NCBI RefSeq assembly: GCF_900155385.1
Contig: NZ_LT699745.1
Coordinates: 2,001,511 to 2,065,510 of the forward strand
Direction: 5' to 3'
Source of the DNA: Vreelandella massiliensis
Lineage (GTDB): Bacteria > Pseudomonadota > Gammaproteobacteria > Pseudomonadales > Halomonadaceae
DNA length: 64,000 bases
Shown: in pieces, positions 26,689 through 38,394 of the stretch
How positions within the stretch are numbered: the stretch's first letter is position 1
Layout of the letters: the number at the start of each line of letters is the position of its first letter
Program-made: the position numbers and the translations under genes
Notes under the pieces: model-generated
Seen by the model: the letters and a program-made list of their open reading frames with translations, nothing else
Databases searched by the model: none
What the model was told of the DNA's origin: nothing

Positions 26689-28601
26689 TAGCGCTGCCCC
26701 TGCCGGCTCGCCGGCACCGGATAGCGGAACTTGAGGAACTTCTGCGCATTGCTCAGCACCTGGAAAGCATCTTTCAGCCCGTGGCGCTCTTGGCTCTCGA
26801 CGTTTTCGGGCTCGATGTTGTTATCCGGTGTGCGCTCCTCTTGCAGATCAATCATCTGGTGGCGAATGCGCGACAGGCATAAAAACTCAAGCGCGTAGCT
26901 CAGCTTATCACCGACACCGCTGGCCAGTAGCTGGGTGTTATTGATGGCTTGTAGACGTTCGAAAGAGTTTTGTGCTTTGGCACCGCAGGCAAGCGCATGA
27001 ACGCGGATGAGGTCGACCATGGGAGCTGTGCCGCGCCGTTTCAGATTGATGGAGTTGTTCTGCTTGCCATCTTTCTCCATCACAAAGGTGCGGAATACCC
27101 CAAGCGGCGGCGTGCGGTTGAGCGCATTACGCGCCATGGCGGCAAGAAACAGCGGCGATTTAGGCGCCTGGGTCGCGATAAGATCCTGGAGCTCCTCTAT
27201 GTAGACATCCTCACCGTAGGCGCTGTCGAGATCGAAGAAAATCGAGCTATGCAGCAGCTTCTCCGGCGTGGGGTTCGCCATCCAGTCGTGAAAGTAGCCC
27301 TTCCATACCTTGAGCGGCTGACGCCACTGGGTATTGGTCGCCATCACATCGCCTTTGCAGTAGGTGTAACCGCAGGCATCCAAGCCGTCGCTGACAAATT
27401 TGGCCAGTTGGTAAAAGTATTCATCGTGCTGCTCGGGGTCGAACGCGTCTGAAAGAACAAGGGCGTTGTCCTGATCGGTGACGATGGTTTGCTCATTGCG
27501 CGCCATCGAGCCGTTGACCATATAACAGTACGGCACCGGCGGCGGCCCAAGCGACTCCTCGGCAAGCTCTAGCAAACGCCGCGTGAAACTGCGCCCGATG
27601 GTGGAGAGCGCACTGCCCACCATTTGCGAATTGGCGCCCTCCTGCACCATGCGCACAAAGGCGGCGCGTACGTCGGGCGCTAGGCGTGCAAGCCCCTCAA
27701 CGCTTGCCTGATTGAAGATATTGCTGACCAGGTACAACCCGCTGTGGGTTTCGTAACGGATAATATCTGAGAGATGCACCACCCCAACCGGGCGCTGGCG
27801 ATAGAGCACGGGCAGATGATGCACGTTGTTGCGCAGCATGATCAGCATCGCTTCGTAGATCGATACATCCGACTGCACGGTGATCAGCCGGTGAGAAATC
27901 ACTTTCTCAATCGGCGTTGAAGGGTCAAGGCCTTTCGCCACGACCGCGGTGCGAAAATCGCTATCGGTCATGATCCCGCACATCTGCCACGACTCGCCCT
28001 CGCTGTCCTTAAAGCTGTAGCGGGGTTCATCGGCGCCTTGCTTTAGCACTAACAGGGCGGATGCCTGCGCGTCGGTCATCTGCTGGGCAGCCGCTTGCAC
28101 GCTCGTGGTAACGTCCACCATGACGGGGTAGCGCGTGAGCAGCTTGCGTATCCGCGTCACCATCATGTCATTGGATTTTTTCTGCTCTTCGGCAATGCTC
28201 TCTAGCCGCGGCCTTTCCAGTTCGACGAAGTCGGCAAAGTGGTCGTCCTCTTCGCACAGGCGCTGAAAGATGGCGTCGGGGATAAAGTAGATCAGCGTGT
28301 CTTCAATCGCTTTGGCGGGAAAGCGCACCCGATGATTACGCAGCAAGCTGAAGTGGCCAAAAATATCGCCTTCGCCTAGCCGGTTGTAGAGATCGCCCTG
28401 GCGGCGGTACACCTCAACGGCACCGCTGCGGATGTAGTAGAGATCTTCGACGCGCTCGTTTAGGTACAAAATGTCGCTACCGGTTTTGAAGTAACGCACC
28501 TCAACGTTCTCGGCAATGGCGTCCAGCAGCTCGTCCGACAGTGCATCAAACGGCGGAAACTGGCTCATGTGCTGGCGAATTTCAAGCAGTTCAACGTCCA
28601 T
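26688..28601 (-). CDS. cNMP-binding / CBS / DUF294 nucleotidyltransferase-like protein
   Basis: Cytoplasmic protein of 637 aa with four modules in order: an N-terminal cyclic-nucleotide-binding domain (about 15-135, with GEGDIFGHFSLL), two CBS domains (about 165-290), a DUF294 nucleotidyltransferase-like domain (about 320-460, with GSMARNEQTIVTDQDNALV resembling the GS-x-D-x-D pattern of GlnD-type enzymes) and a helical C-terminal substrate-binding-type region (about 480-620). This arrangement is known in many proteobacteria, but its reaction is not established. Operon with the exonuclease. ATG start at 28601. Confidence 0.88.
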   Translation of the reverse strand: MDVELLEIRQHMSQFPPFDALSDELLDAIAENVEVRYFKTGSDILYLNERVEDLYYIRSGAVEVYRRQGDLYNRLGEGDIFGHFSLLRNHRVRFPAKAIEDTLIYFIPDAIFQRLCEEDDHFADFVELERPRLESIAEEQKKSNDMMVTRIRKLLTRYPVMVDVTTSVQAAAQQMTDAQASALLVLKQGADEPRYSFKDSEGESWQMCGIMTDSDFRTAVVAKGLDPSTPIEKVISHRLITVQSDVSIYEAMLIMLRNNVHHLPVLYRQRPVGVVHLSDIIRYETHSGLYLVSNIFNQASVEGLARLAPDVRAAFVRMVQEGANSQMVGSALSTIGRSFTRRLLELAEESLGPPPVPYCYMVNGSMARNEQTIVTDQDNALVLSDAFDPEQHDEYFYQLAKFVSDGLDACGYTYCKGDVMATNTQWRQPLKVWKGYFHDWMANPTPEKLLHSSIFFDLDSAYGEDVYIEELQDLIATQAPKSPLFLAAMARNALNRTPPLGVFRTFVMEKDGKQNNSINLKRRGTAPMVDLIRVHALACGAKAQNSFERLQAINNTQLLASGVGDKLSYALEFLCLSRIRHQMIDLQEERTPDNNIEPENVESQERHGLKDAFQVLSNAQKFLKFRYPVPASRQGQR

Positions 28602-28681
28602 GCGTTCTCCTCATAAAGGGACCATTCGCATCATACCGCTCAGTTTGGAAGGCCTGACTGCAAACGTAAAGCGCGCCCAGC

Positions 28682-28714
28682 AAAAAGCCCGGCACCCATG
28701 AAGGGCCGGGCTTT
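28682..28714 (-). terminator. Terminator of the DUF4168 gene
   Basis: On the minus strand, AAAGCCCGGC and GCCGGGCTTT form a 10-bp stem with an 11-base loop, followed by more T. It lies about 85 bases after the stop of the DUF4168 gene and just upstream of the next minus-strand gene. The rest of the 28602-28798 gap holds nothing recognisable. Confidence 0.85.
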
Positions 28715-28798
28715 GAGGCGGACTAGCCGCGCGCTGACGGGATTGCTCTTAAGACGAAATCTGGCAGACTGCCTTAGCCGTCATCGCCGTAACGGGTG

Positions 28799-29188
28799 TT
28801 ACGACTGCTTTGCCATTTCCTGAACACGCTGCATCATTTCAGGGTCTTGCTGGATCGCTTGACCAATGGCATTGAAGGTTTCGACATCAAGGCCGCTATC
28901 TTCCACAATCTGGATCATTTCGTCATTGGCTTCGGAACGCACTTCTTGTTGCGCTTGCTCACCTTCGGCCGCTTGCAGGCGCTCGGTGTACTCTTGAGAG
29001 ACAACCGCGATCTCCTGCGAGGCATCGGCGAACTGCTGCAGCTGATCATCGGAGAAGTCTTGTGCCGGTGCTTGCTGGGAGGTCATTGAGTCTTGTGCAG
29101 GCTCCTGGGACTGCTGTGCATGAGCTGTGGTTGCCATCAGGCCAGTCGCTAGCAGTGCCGCGGAAAACAGAGCCGTTAAACGTTGCAT
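28799..29188 (-). CDS. DUF4168 secreted helical protein
   Basis: Protein of 129 aa. A signal peptide (ALFSAALLATGLMATTAHA) is followed by a Gln/Ser/Ala-rich linker and a DUF4168 domain: FSDDQLQQFADASQEIAVVSQEY and NDEMIQIVEDSGLDVETFNAIGQAIQQDPEMMQRVQEM. The mature protein is small, acidic and predicted helical, probably periplasmic. Function of the family is unknown. It has its own terminator, and a 15-bp tandem repeat sits in its leader. Confidence 0.85.
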   Translation of the reverse strand: MQRLTALFSAALLATGLMATTAHAQQSQEPAQDSMTSQQAPAQDFSDDQLQQFADASQEIAVVSQEYTERLQAAEGEQAQQEVRSEANDEMIQIVEDSGLDVETFNAIGQAIQQDPEMMQRVQEMAKQS

Positions 29189-29195
29189 AAGTACC

Positions 29196-29225
29196 TCTCG
29201 GTTGTTGAAATCTCGGTTGTTGAAA
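29196..29225. repeat. 15-bp tandem duplication in DUF4168 leader
   Basis: TCTCGGTTGTTGAAA is repeated twice exactly, followed by a partial third copy (TCTCAG). The first copy touches the ribosome binding region of the DUF4168 gene (AGAGG on the minus strand), about 8 bases before its ATG, so copy number changes could alter translation. Confidence 0.7.
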
Positions 29226-29353
29226 TCTCAGTCAGTGAGAAATCGAGACAGTGCGTTGGGTGTGCAGAATATCTGATGGCGGTATTCAGCGCAGGTTCCA
29301 TCTTTTAAGTAACACATTGTAAACATTAGAACGTAGAAAACAAAGGACCCTAT

Positions 29354-30304
29354 ATGGCGACCTCTTCGCTTTCCCGCCTAACCGCCACACTGCGCAATGC
29401 CACTCCCGGTGAACTGGGGCTTGCGGCGATGCCCGTGCTGTTTGTGCTGCTCTGGAGCACGGGCTTTATCGGCGCAAAATTCGGCCTGCCCTATGCGGAA
29501 CCGTTCACGTTCCTATTTATTCGCTTTATCTGCACGCTCGTGCTGCTGGTTCCGCTTATTATCATGCTGCGCGCGTCCTGGCCGACCTCCCCCGCGCTCT
29601 GGGGGCATATCGCGGTCACGGGCTGCTTGGTCCACGGCACTTATTTAGGCGGCGTTTTTTACGGCATCTACTTGGGCATGCCGGCGGGGCTGGCGTCTCT
29701 ATTGGTCGGGCTACAACCGCTTTTAACCGCCGCCTGCGCGGGGCCGCTATTGGGAGAGACACTCACCAAACGGCAATGGCTAGGCCTGGTATTAGGGCTA
29801 TTGGGCATAAGTCTGGTACTGGGTAGTAAACTCGACCCAAGCGAGTCGCTCTTTGATGGTTTTGGCCTTGGCGCGCTATTTAGCGTTACCGCCGCACTGC
29901 TGGGGATTTCCATCGGCACGCTCTACCAAAAGCGCTTCTGTACCCGTATGCCGCTTCTGCCGGGGACGGCCATTCAGTACATCGCGGCCGCGCTACTGCT
30001 GGGGTGCGGTGCCTTGCTGTTTGAGACACGCGAGGTCGACTGGACGCCCACCTTTATGCTGACGCTGGCCTGGCTCGTGCTGATTTTGTCTATATCCGCT
30101 ATTTTGTTACTCATGGCACTGATCAAAAAGGGTGAGGCGTCGCGAGTGGCTAGCCTGTTTTACTTAGTGCCGCCAGTCACCGCGCTACAGGCTTGGTGGC
30201 TCTTCGACGAGCGCCTACCCTGGTTGGGTCTTCTGGGGATGGCCATTGCGATTTTTGGCGTGGTATTGGTCGTCAAGACAGCGCAAAATAGCGCTAAAGC
30301 ATAA
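29354..30304 (+). CDS. EamA/DMT-family transporter
   Basis: Inner-membrane protein of 316 aa with ten helices in two EamA repeats (about 25-150 and 170-305). LWSTGFIGAKFGLPYAEPFTFLFIRF is the usual first helix-loop, and ASRVASLFYLVPPVTALQAWWLFDERL the second-repeat signature. Members export metabolites such as amino acids. Substrate unknown. ATG preceded by AAAGGA. Followed after 24 bp by an EAL gene on the same strand. Confidence 0.88.
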   Translation: MATSSLSRLTATLRNATPGELGLAAMPVLFVLLWSTGFIGAKFGLPYAEPFTFLFIRFICTLVLLVPLIIMLRASWPTSPALWGHIAVTGCLVHGTYLGGVFYGIYLGMPAGLASLLVGLQPLLTAACAGPLLGETLTKRQWLGLVLGLLGISLVLGSKLDPSESLFDGFGLGALFSVTAALLGISIGTLYQKRFCTRMPLLPGTAIQYIAAALLLGCGALLFETREVDWTPTFMLTLAWLVLILSISAILLLMALIKKGEASRVASLFYLVPPVTALQAWWLFDERLPWLGLLGMAIAIFGVVLVVKTAQNSAKA

Positions 30305-30328
30305 TATTATGGGTAACTTAGGGCTTCT

Positions 30329-31102
30329 ATGAATATGTCAACGAACCATCACTGCGCGCGGGTCAACGGCCACTGCAACCGCTGCGATAGCGCTGTGCCG
30401 TTTGCGTTTACGATGGCGTTTCAACCCATTGTGGATGTCGCCAAGCGGCGCATCGTCTACTACGAAGCGCTGGTGCGCGGCCCGAACGGGGAGTCCGCCG
30501 GCAGCATTTTGGCCCGAGTCACCGATGACTTGATGTACCGCTTTGACCAGCAGTGCCGCATTAAAGCGATTGAGCTTGCCAGCGAACTCGGCATGCAGGA
30601 GCGGCTTTCGATCAACTTTCTGCCCAATGCGGTGTATGAGCCCGAGGCGTGTATCCAATCGACCCTGGAAACATCAAAGCGGGTCGGCTGGCCGATTGAG
30701 CGGCTCAACTTTGAGATTACCGAAACCGAAAAGGTGAAAAATCGCGACCACATGCGCGTGATTATCGATAGCTATCGGGCGATGGGATTCACCACGTCTC
30801 TGGACGATTTTGGTAACGGCTACGCGAATCTTGATCTGCTCACCGACCTTCACCCCGATACGCTGAAAATCGACCGCGAACTGGTCATGGGCTGCAATAG
30901 CGATACCCGCCGGCAAGCCATTTTAAAAAGCGTGGTCACGCTTGCCGAGCAGCTCAACATCAAGCTGGTGGCCGAAGGGGTGGAAACCCGGGAAGAGTCG
31001 CGCTGTTTGCTCGCCATGGGGCTGCCGGTTCAGCAAGGCTTTTACTTTGCCCGCCCCCACTTGGAAGCATTGGCCGAGATTGATGACGCGCTTTACGATT
31101 AA
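30329..31102 (+). CDS. EAL-domain c-di-GMP phosphodiesterase with N-terminal Cys/His cluster
   Basis: Protein of 257 aa consisting of one EAL domain (about 25-255). All key catalytic residues appear intact: EALVRG, NFLPN, EITETE, DDFGNG, LKID, VAEGVET and QGFYFARP, so it should hydrolyse c-di-GMP to pGpG. It has no GGDEF, membrane or PAS region. The first 22 residues carry HHC-x6-HC-x2-C, a cluster that could bind a metal or Fe-S centre. Start at 30329 or 30335. It follows the DMT gene and is convergent with mtgA. Confidence 0.9.
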   Translation: MNMSTNHHCARVNGHCNRCDSAVPFAFTMAFQPIVDVAKRRIVYYEALVRGPNGESAGSILARVTDDLMYRFDQQCRIKAIELASELGMQERLSINFLPNAVYEPEACIQSTLETSKRVGWPIERLNFEITETEKVKNRDHMRVIIDSYRAMGFTTSLDDFGNGYANLDLLTDLHPDTLKIDRELVMGCNSDTRRQAILKSVVTLAEQLNIKLVAEGVETREESRCLLAMGLPVQQGFYFARPHLEALAEIDDALYD

Positions 31103-31106
31103 AGCG

Positions 31107-31124
31107 CCACGCCTTAAGGCGTGG
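31107..31124. terminator. Perfect 18-bp palindrome at EAL/mtgA convergence
   Basis: CCACGCCTTAAGGCGTGG is fully palindromic and contains the mtgA stop codon (31114-31116). It starts 4 bases after the EAL stop. It lacks a T-run and a loop beyond a minimal turn, so termination is possible but not certain. Confidence 0.45.
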
Positions 31125-31839
31125 AAATACGCTCCAAATAGTGGATGCCGCCTAAATTGCGCATTTGCTGGCGAATCCACTGGCTGCGCTTTTCAACTTC
31201 AGCACTCGGCTTTGACGCACTGCGCGTTAGCGGGCTGGGGAGAATCGCGGCCAACAGGCTTGCCTGGCGTTCGGTAAGCGCGCTCGCCGAGACCCCAAAA
31301 TAGTGCTGGGCCGCGGCTTCCAGGCCAAACACGCCGGCATCCCACTCGGCCACGTTCAAATACACTTCAAGGATACGCTGCTTATCCCAGGCTATTTCGA
31401 TCAGCAGCGTAAACCAGAACTCCACGCCTTTGCGCACCCAGCTGCGCCCACTCCAGAGAAATACGTTTTTGGCCGTTTGCTGGCTTAGCGTACTCGCGCC
31501 GCGCAGGCGCCCACCGGCGAGTTTGCGCTCGATTGCCCGCTTCAGCTCGACCAAATCAACGCCGTGGTGATCGGGAAAACGCTGATCTTCCGCCGCGATC
31601 ACCGCCAGCTTGGCCACTGCGGCCATATCCTCCCAAGCACGCCAATCGCGGCGCAGGTCGATCGGCTCGCTCGCCAGCCAGCTTTGCACTTTGCGCTCGA
31701 CCATCACCATCGACCCCGGCGGCGGCACCACGCGAAACAGCAGCACCAAGACCACCGAGAGAAGCATAAACGCCAAAACGCCACGCCAGAGCCAGCGCCA
31801 TAGCCCGCTTACTACTCGGCGCAGCGTTCGTTTCACCAT
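31114..31839 (-). CDS. mtgA: Monofunctional peptidoglycan glycosyltransferase MtgA
   Basis: Protein of 241 aa with one N-terminal membrane anchor (LWRGVLAFMLLSVVLVLLFRVV) and a GT51 domain: EDQRFPDHHGVD with the catalytic Glu, GASTLSQQTAKNVFLW and RKGVEFWFTLLIEIAWDKQRILEVYLNVAEWDAGVFG. It polymerises lipid II into glycan strands and lacks a transpeptidase domain. ATG at 31839 has AAGGAG upstream; the ATG at 31857 does not. Confidence 0.95.
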   Translation of the reverse strand: MVKRTLRRVVSGLWRWLWRGVLAFMLLSVVLVLLFRVVPPPGSMVMVERKVQSWLASEPIDLRRDWRAWEDMAAVAKLAVIAAEDQRFPDHHGVDLVELKRAIERKLAGGRLRGASTLSQQTAKNVFLWSGRSWVRKGVEFWFTLLIEIAWDKQRILEVYLNVAEWDAGVFGLEAAAQHYFGVSASALTERQASLLAAILPSPLTRSASKPSAEVEKRSQWIRQQMRNLGGIHYLERISTP

Positions 31840-31886
31840 GGGTACTCCTTCGTCCAAAACCCTCTACGAATAGGCGTTCATGCGCC

Positions 31887-32741
31887 CTAGCGCTTATACA
31901 AATGCTCGGCGTGGTAGCGCAAATGCTCCTCGATAAACGAAGCGATAAAGAAGTAGCTATGGTCATACCCGGGCTGGCGACGCAGCGTCAGCGGGTGATC
32001 GTGCGCTTCGCACACGGCTTCTAAACGCTCTGGCTTGAGCTGCTCGTCCAAAAACTGATCAGCGTCGCCCTGGTCGATGAATAGCCGCTGGCGCGAAGCG
32101 CCGTTGGCCACGAGCTCGCAGGCATCGTACTGGCGCCAGCGCGAAATATCGTCACCCAGGTAGGCGCCAAAGGCTTTCTGCCCCCAGGGGCTCTCCATGG
32201 GATTGACGATAGGCGCAAAGGCCGACACCGAGCGGAAGCGCCCCGGATGGCGCAGCGCTAGAATTAGCGCGCCGTGACCGCCCATGGAGTGCCCACTAAT
32301 CGATTCGCGGCCGTTAACCGGGAAGTGCTGGCGCACCACCGAGGGCAGCTCTTCGATGATGTAATCGTACATGCGGTAGTGCGGCTTCCAGGGCGCCTGC
32401 GTGGCGTTGACGTAAAATCCAGCCCCCGAGCCCAGATCATAGCTATCGTGCTCACCGGGAAGCTCAGTGCCACGCGGGCTGGTGTCGGGGCAGACAATCG
32501 CCACGCCAAGCTGTGCTGCCATCCGGTGGGCACCGGCTTTTTGCATGAAGTTTTCATCGTTGCAGGTCAACCCGGAGAGCCACCAGAGCAGCGGCACGCG
32601 CTCACTCTCCGCTTGCGGCGGTAAATACACGGCGAAAATCATGTCGCAATCTAGCGCCCGCGAGTAGTGGCGGTAGCGCTTATGCCAACCGCCAAAACTG
32701 CGGTTGGCCGAGACCAGTTCTAACGTTTCACTCATGCTCAT
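31887..32741 (-). CDS. fghA: S-formylglutathione hydrolase
   Basis: Esterase-D family alpha/beta hydrolase of 284 aa. The nucleophile motif GHSMGGHGAL is near residue 150; acid in DQGDADQFL and His in PGYDHSYFFI. LLWWLSGLTCNDENFMQKAG and CPDTSPRGTELPGE are typical FghA sequences. It hydrolyses S-formylglutathione to glutathione and formate, the second step after FrmA. Lies 83 bp downstream of frmA on the same strand, so likely one operon. Confidence 0.95.
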   Translation of the reverse strand: MSMSETLELVSANRSFGGWHKRYRHYSRALDCDMIFAVYLPPQAESERVPLLWWLSGLTCNDENFMQKAGAHRMAAQLGVAIVCPDTSPRGTELPGEHDSYDLGSGAGFYVNATQAPWKPHYRMYDYIIEELPSVVRQHFPVNGRESISGHSMGGHGALILALRHPGRFRSVSAFAPIVNPMESPWGQKAFGAYLGDDISRWRQYDACELVANGASRQRLFIDQGDADQFLDEQLKPERLEAVCEAHDHPLTLRRQPGYDHSYFFIASFIEEHLRYHAEHLYKR

Positions 32742-32824
32742 AGGCGGGCTCCTGGTAACGGGCTTATATTATAAAAGCGAAAAATCAGTCAACAAATCAG
32801 ACGAAACAAAGGCAAAACGGCGGC

Positions 32825-33949
<1,125 letters not shown>

Positions 33950-34025
33950 TCATTAGGGAATGGCTAGCGCTAGTGTAGGCCAGTCAGGGCAGCGGGATAA
34001 ACCAGATGCGTACAAAAGTGATACA

Positions 34026-35393
34026 TCAACACTCGATGGCGTTCACCGCAAGCCCCCCTTTTGAGGTCTCTTTGTACTTATCCTGCATGTCGCGGCCGGT
34101 ATCGCGCATGGTGCGAATCACCTTATCCAGTGAGACAAAGTGTTCGCCATCGCCATTGAGCGCCATACGCGCGGCATTAATTGCTTTCACCGAGGCAATC
34201 GCATTGCGCTCGATACACGGCACCTGAACCAGCCCGCCCACCGGATCGCAGGTAAGGCCCAGATTGTGTTCCAGGCCAATTTCAGCGGCGTTCTCGACCT
34301 GCGCAGGCACTCCCCCCAAGACTTGAGCAAGCCCGGCGGCGGCCATGGCGCACGCCGAGCCGACCTCCCCCTGGCAGCCAACTTCCGCGCCGGAAATCGA
34401 CGCGTTTTTCTTACATAAAATGCCGATCGCTCCCGCTGTGAGTAAAAAATCCACCACATCGTCATCGCTGGCATCCGGTTCGAACTTCAGGTAATACGCC
34501 AGCACCGCCGGCACAATGCCCGCCGCGCCGTTGGTCGGCGCCGTGACCATCCGCCGCCCGGCGGCGTTCTCTTCGTTCACCGCCAGGGCAAAGAGGTTGA
34601 CCCAGTCCATCGCGGAGAATGTCGAAACGATCACTCGCTCGTTGTCGGCCGGGTGTAAAAGCCGCTGATGCAGCTCATGAGCACGGCGACGCACACCAAG
34701 CCCGCCAGGTAAATGGCCGCGAGCGTGCAGGCCATTATTGATGCTGTCGCGCATCGCCGCCCACAGAGTGAGAAGCCCTTGGCGGATGTCGGTCTCGTCG
34801 CGCCAGGCTTTTTCGTTCTCAAGCATCAACTGGCTAATGCTCAGTCCGTGGGTGTTGCACCTCGCCAGCAACTCAGCGGCGCTGTCAAACGGGTAAGGAA
34901 GCGGCGTGGTATCTTCCCCGATATCGCCCGCCTGTGCCTGCGCCTGATCGATATAGAACCCGCCACCGAGCGAGTAGTAGGTATTACGCGCCACCTCTTG
35001 CTCGCCATTCAATGCCACAAGCTGCAGCGCGTTGGGGTGAAACGCCAAGCAGTTATCGTCCCAGGCAATGTGCTCGCCCATCGAAAACGCCACGGTTTGG
35101 CCATGGGGGAGCTCAAGCGGTGCACCACGCTCAAGCGCCTGCAAACGCACGTCAATGTCGTCGGGGTTGAGTGCTTCGGGGGTTTCGCCCATCAACCCCA
35201 TGACCACGGCGCGGTCGGTGCCGTGGCCTTTTCCGGTGGCAGCGAGCGAGCCGCGTAGCGTCACCTTAATCGCCGTGACCGGCGCATCTCCCAACGACAG
35301 CACAAAGTCGCGCGCTGCCCGCATGGGCCCAACGGTGTGCGAGCTTGACGGCCCGATCCCGATACGAAACAAATCAAAGACGCTAATCGCCAT
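34026..35393 (-). CDS. sdaA: L-serine ammonia-lyase (single-chain, Fe-S)
   Basis: Enzyme of 455 aa that deaminates L-serine to pyruvate. The N-terminal beta domain begins [24 protein letters not shown]; the C-terminal alpha domain has the Fe-S ligands in [21 protein letters not shown] and [19 protein letters not shown], ending with the conserved terminal Cys (NAIEC). It is the fused SdaA/SdaB/TdcG type, but which paralogue is not decided. Monocistronic by spacing. Confidence 0.94.
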   Translation of the reverse strand: MAISVFDLFRIGIGPSSSHTVGPMRAARDFVLSLGDAPVTAIKVTLRGSLAATGKGHGTDRAVVMGLMGETPEALNPDDIDVRLQALERGAPLELPHGQTVAFSMGEHIAWDDNCLAFHPNALQLVALNGEQEVARNTYYSLGGGFYIDQAQAQAGDIGEDTTPLPYPFDSAAELLARCNTHGLSISQLMLENEKAWRDETDIRQGLLTLWAAMRDSINNGLHARGHLPGGLGVRRRAHELHQRLLHPADNERVIVSTFSAMDWVNLFALAVNEENAAGRRMVTAPTNGAAGIVPAVLAYYLKFEPDASDDDVVDFLLTAGAIGILCKKNASISGAEVGCQGEVGSACAMAAAGLAQVLGGVPAQVENAAEIGLEHNLGLTCDPVGGLVQVPCIERNAIASVKAINAARMALNGDGEHFVSLDKVIRTMRDTGRDMQDKYKETSKGGLAVNAIEC

Positions 35394-35528
35394 AACTCCC
35401 CCTTCGCGTTTTTATTCGCGTGCGAACATAAAACAGTGACGATATACTGAACATTCACGCACGCATGCTTTCACTTTATCGCGCAAGCTCTAAGGCTTTT
35501 GCGTGTCGTTATGCTCGTCAAGGATGCC

Positions 35529-36182
35529 ATGAAACACCCCACCGACCCCGCTTGGCCAATTGCCATTCGCTCTCTTTTTATCCGCACCGTTCTCTACACC
35601 TTCATCATAGGCCTGATCGCGCAGGGGGCTTACTGGGAGGCGCAGTACTTACCCGCCGTGCGCTTTTCGGAGCTGGGCTTTACCGAGTTTACCCAGACCT
35701 TGGCGCTCGCCACCGGGTGTTTATTGCTGCTATATGTCCGCCATGTGCTACGTGTATGGCCCAACGTGACGCTGCTGCTGCTGGCCTTTATCGCCGCCTC
35801 TCTGATACGCGAGCAAGACCGTTTTCTCGATACTTATGTAGCCGAGCACACGTGGAAAGTGCTGGTATCCCTGGTGGTTATCCCCTCCATCGCGTGGGTG
35901 GTCATCCAGCGGCGCCGTTTTCTCGCCGAATTTGCCCACTACAGTAATACCCTCTCGCTGGGTTTATTCATCGCGGGTATACTCACCACCTATATATTCT
36001 CTCGCCTCTACGGGCGTCAGACGTTCTGGCAAACCGTCATGCAGGAGAGCTATATGCGTGATGTTAAAAGCATGGCCGAAGAGGTCATCGAGCTTTTGGG
36101 CTACGCCATTATATTGATCGCGCTGGTCGAGCTACTGCTCCTTACCCGACGCATTTATCATGCACGCAACGCCGAGACTTAA
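35529..36182 (+). CDS. Uncharacterised multi-spanning membrane protein
   Basis: Protein of 217 aa, not recognised. About six hydrophobic segments are visible: near residues 20-40 (TVLYTFIIGLIAQGAYW), 55-72, 77-92, 112-128, 145-163 and 195-212. Between helices 5 and 6 is a charged loop with YMRDVKSMAEEVIELLGYA. ATG at 35529 is chosen for the AAGGA (35520-35524) 5 bases upstream over ATGs at 35499 and 35511. Divergent from sdaA, convergent with rpoD, with no partner gene. Sensor-like membrane proteins have similar layouts, but there is no basis for a function. Confidence 0.75.
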   Translation: MKHPTDPAWPIAIRSLFIRTVLYTFIIGLIAQGAYWEAQYLPAVRFSELGFTEFTQTLALATGCLLLLYVRHVLRVWPNVTLLLLAFIAASLIREQDRFLDTYVAEHTWKVLVSLVVIPSIAWVVIQRRRFLAEFAHYSNTLSLGLFIAGILTTYIFSRLYGRQTFWQTVMQESYMRDVKSMAEEVIELLGYAIILIALVELLLLTRRIYHARNAET

Positions 36183-36210
36183 CCGCTTCGACACGGTACG
36201 CACTGCTACA

Positions 36211-36251
36211 AAAAAGCCCCTGCGGTATGGGCTTACCGACAGGGGCTTTTT
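36211..36251. terminator. Bidirectional terminator between membrane protein and rpoD
   Basis: AAAAAGCCCCTG and CAGGGGCTTTTT are perfectly complementary 12-base arms, with an inner CGGTA/TACCG pair making an even longer hairpin. The A- and T-runs make it effective in both directions, ending rpoD transcription on one strand and the membrane-protein gene on the other. Confidence 0.95.
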
Positions 36252-36283
36252 GCGTCTGGGCGTTTTTAACGCCTCGTTTAACG

Positions 36284-38137
<1,854 letters not shown>

Positions 38138-38394
38138 AGAAACCCTATCTCGACGAAGAAGAATGAAGCACCTGAAGCGCTGAACGTTTGACGCTCAACA
38201 AGCCGAACAGTATAGCGTTAGCAGTGGGTTATTTTCCAGCTTGGCGTATTTGCGCGGTCATTCAGGTGTGTTAGTTTGTTCGGTTCGGCCAGCGCTTGGT
38301 GGCTGACCCTTTATCTTGAGGTTAGTGGCCAAAATTCAACCCCCGAGCACCCCGTTAAAGGGCACGCCGGCTTGCTTTCAATAGCGCCGACTTG

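Noticed and set aside
38138..38394. 257-bp gap between dnaG and rpoD as a possible RNA gene
   Set aside because: No tRNA cloverleaf, terminator-capped transcript or conserved small RNA could be seen; probably holds an rpoD promoter.
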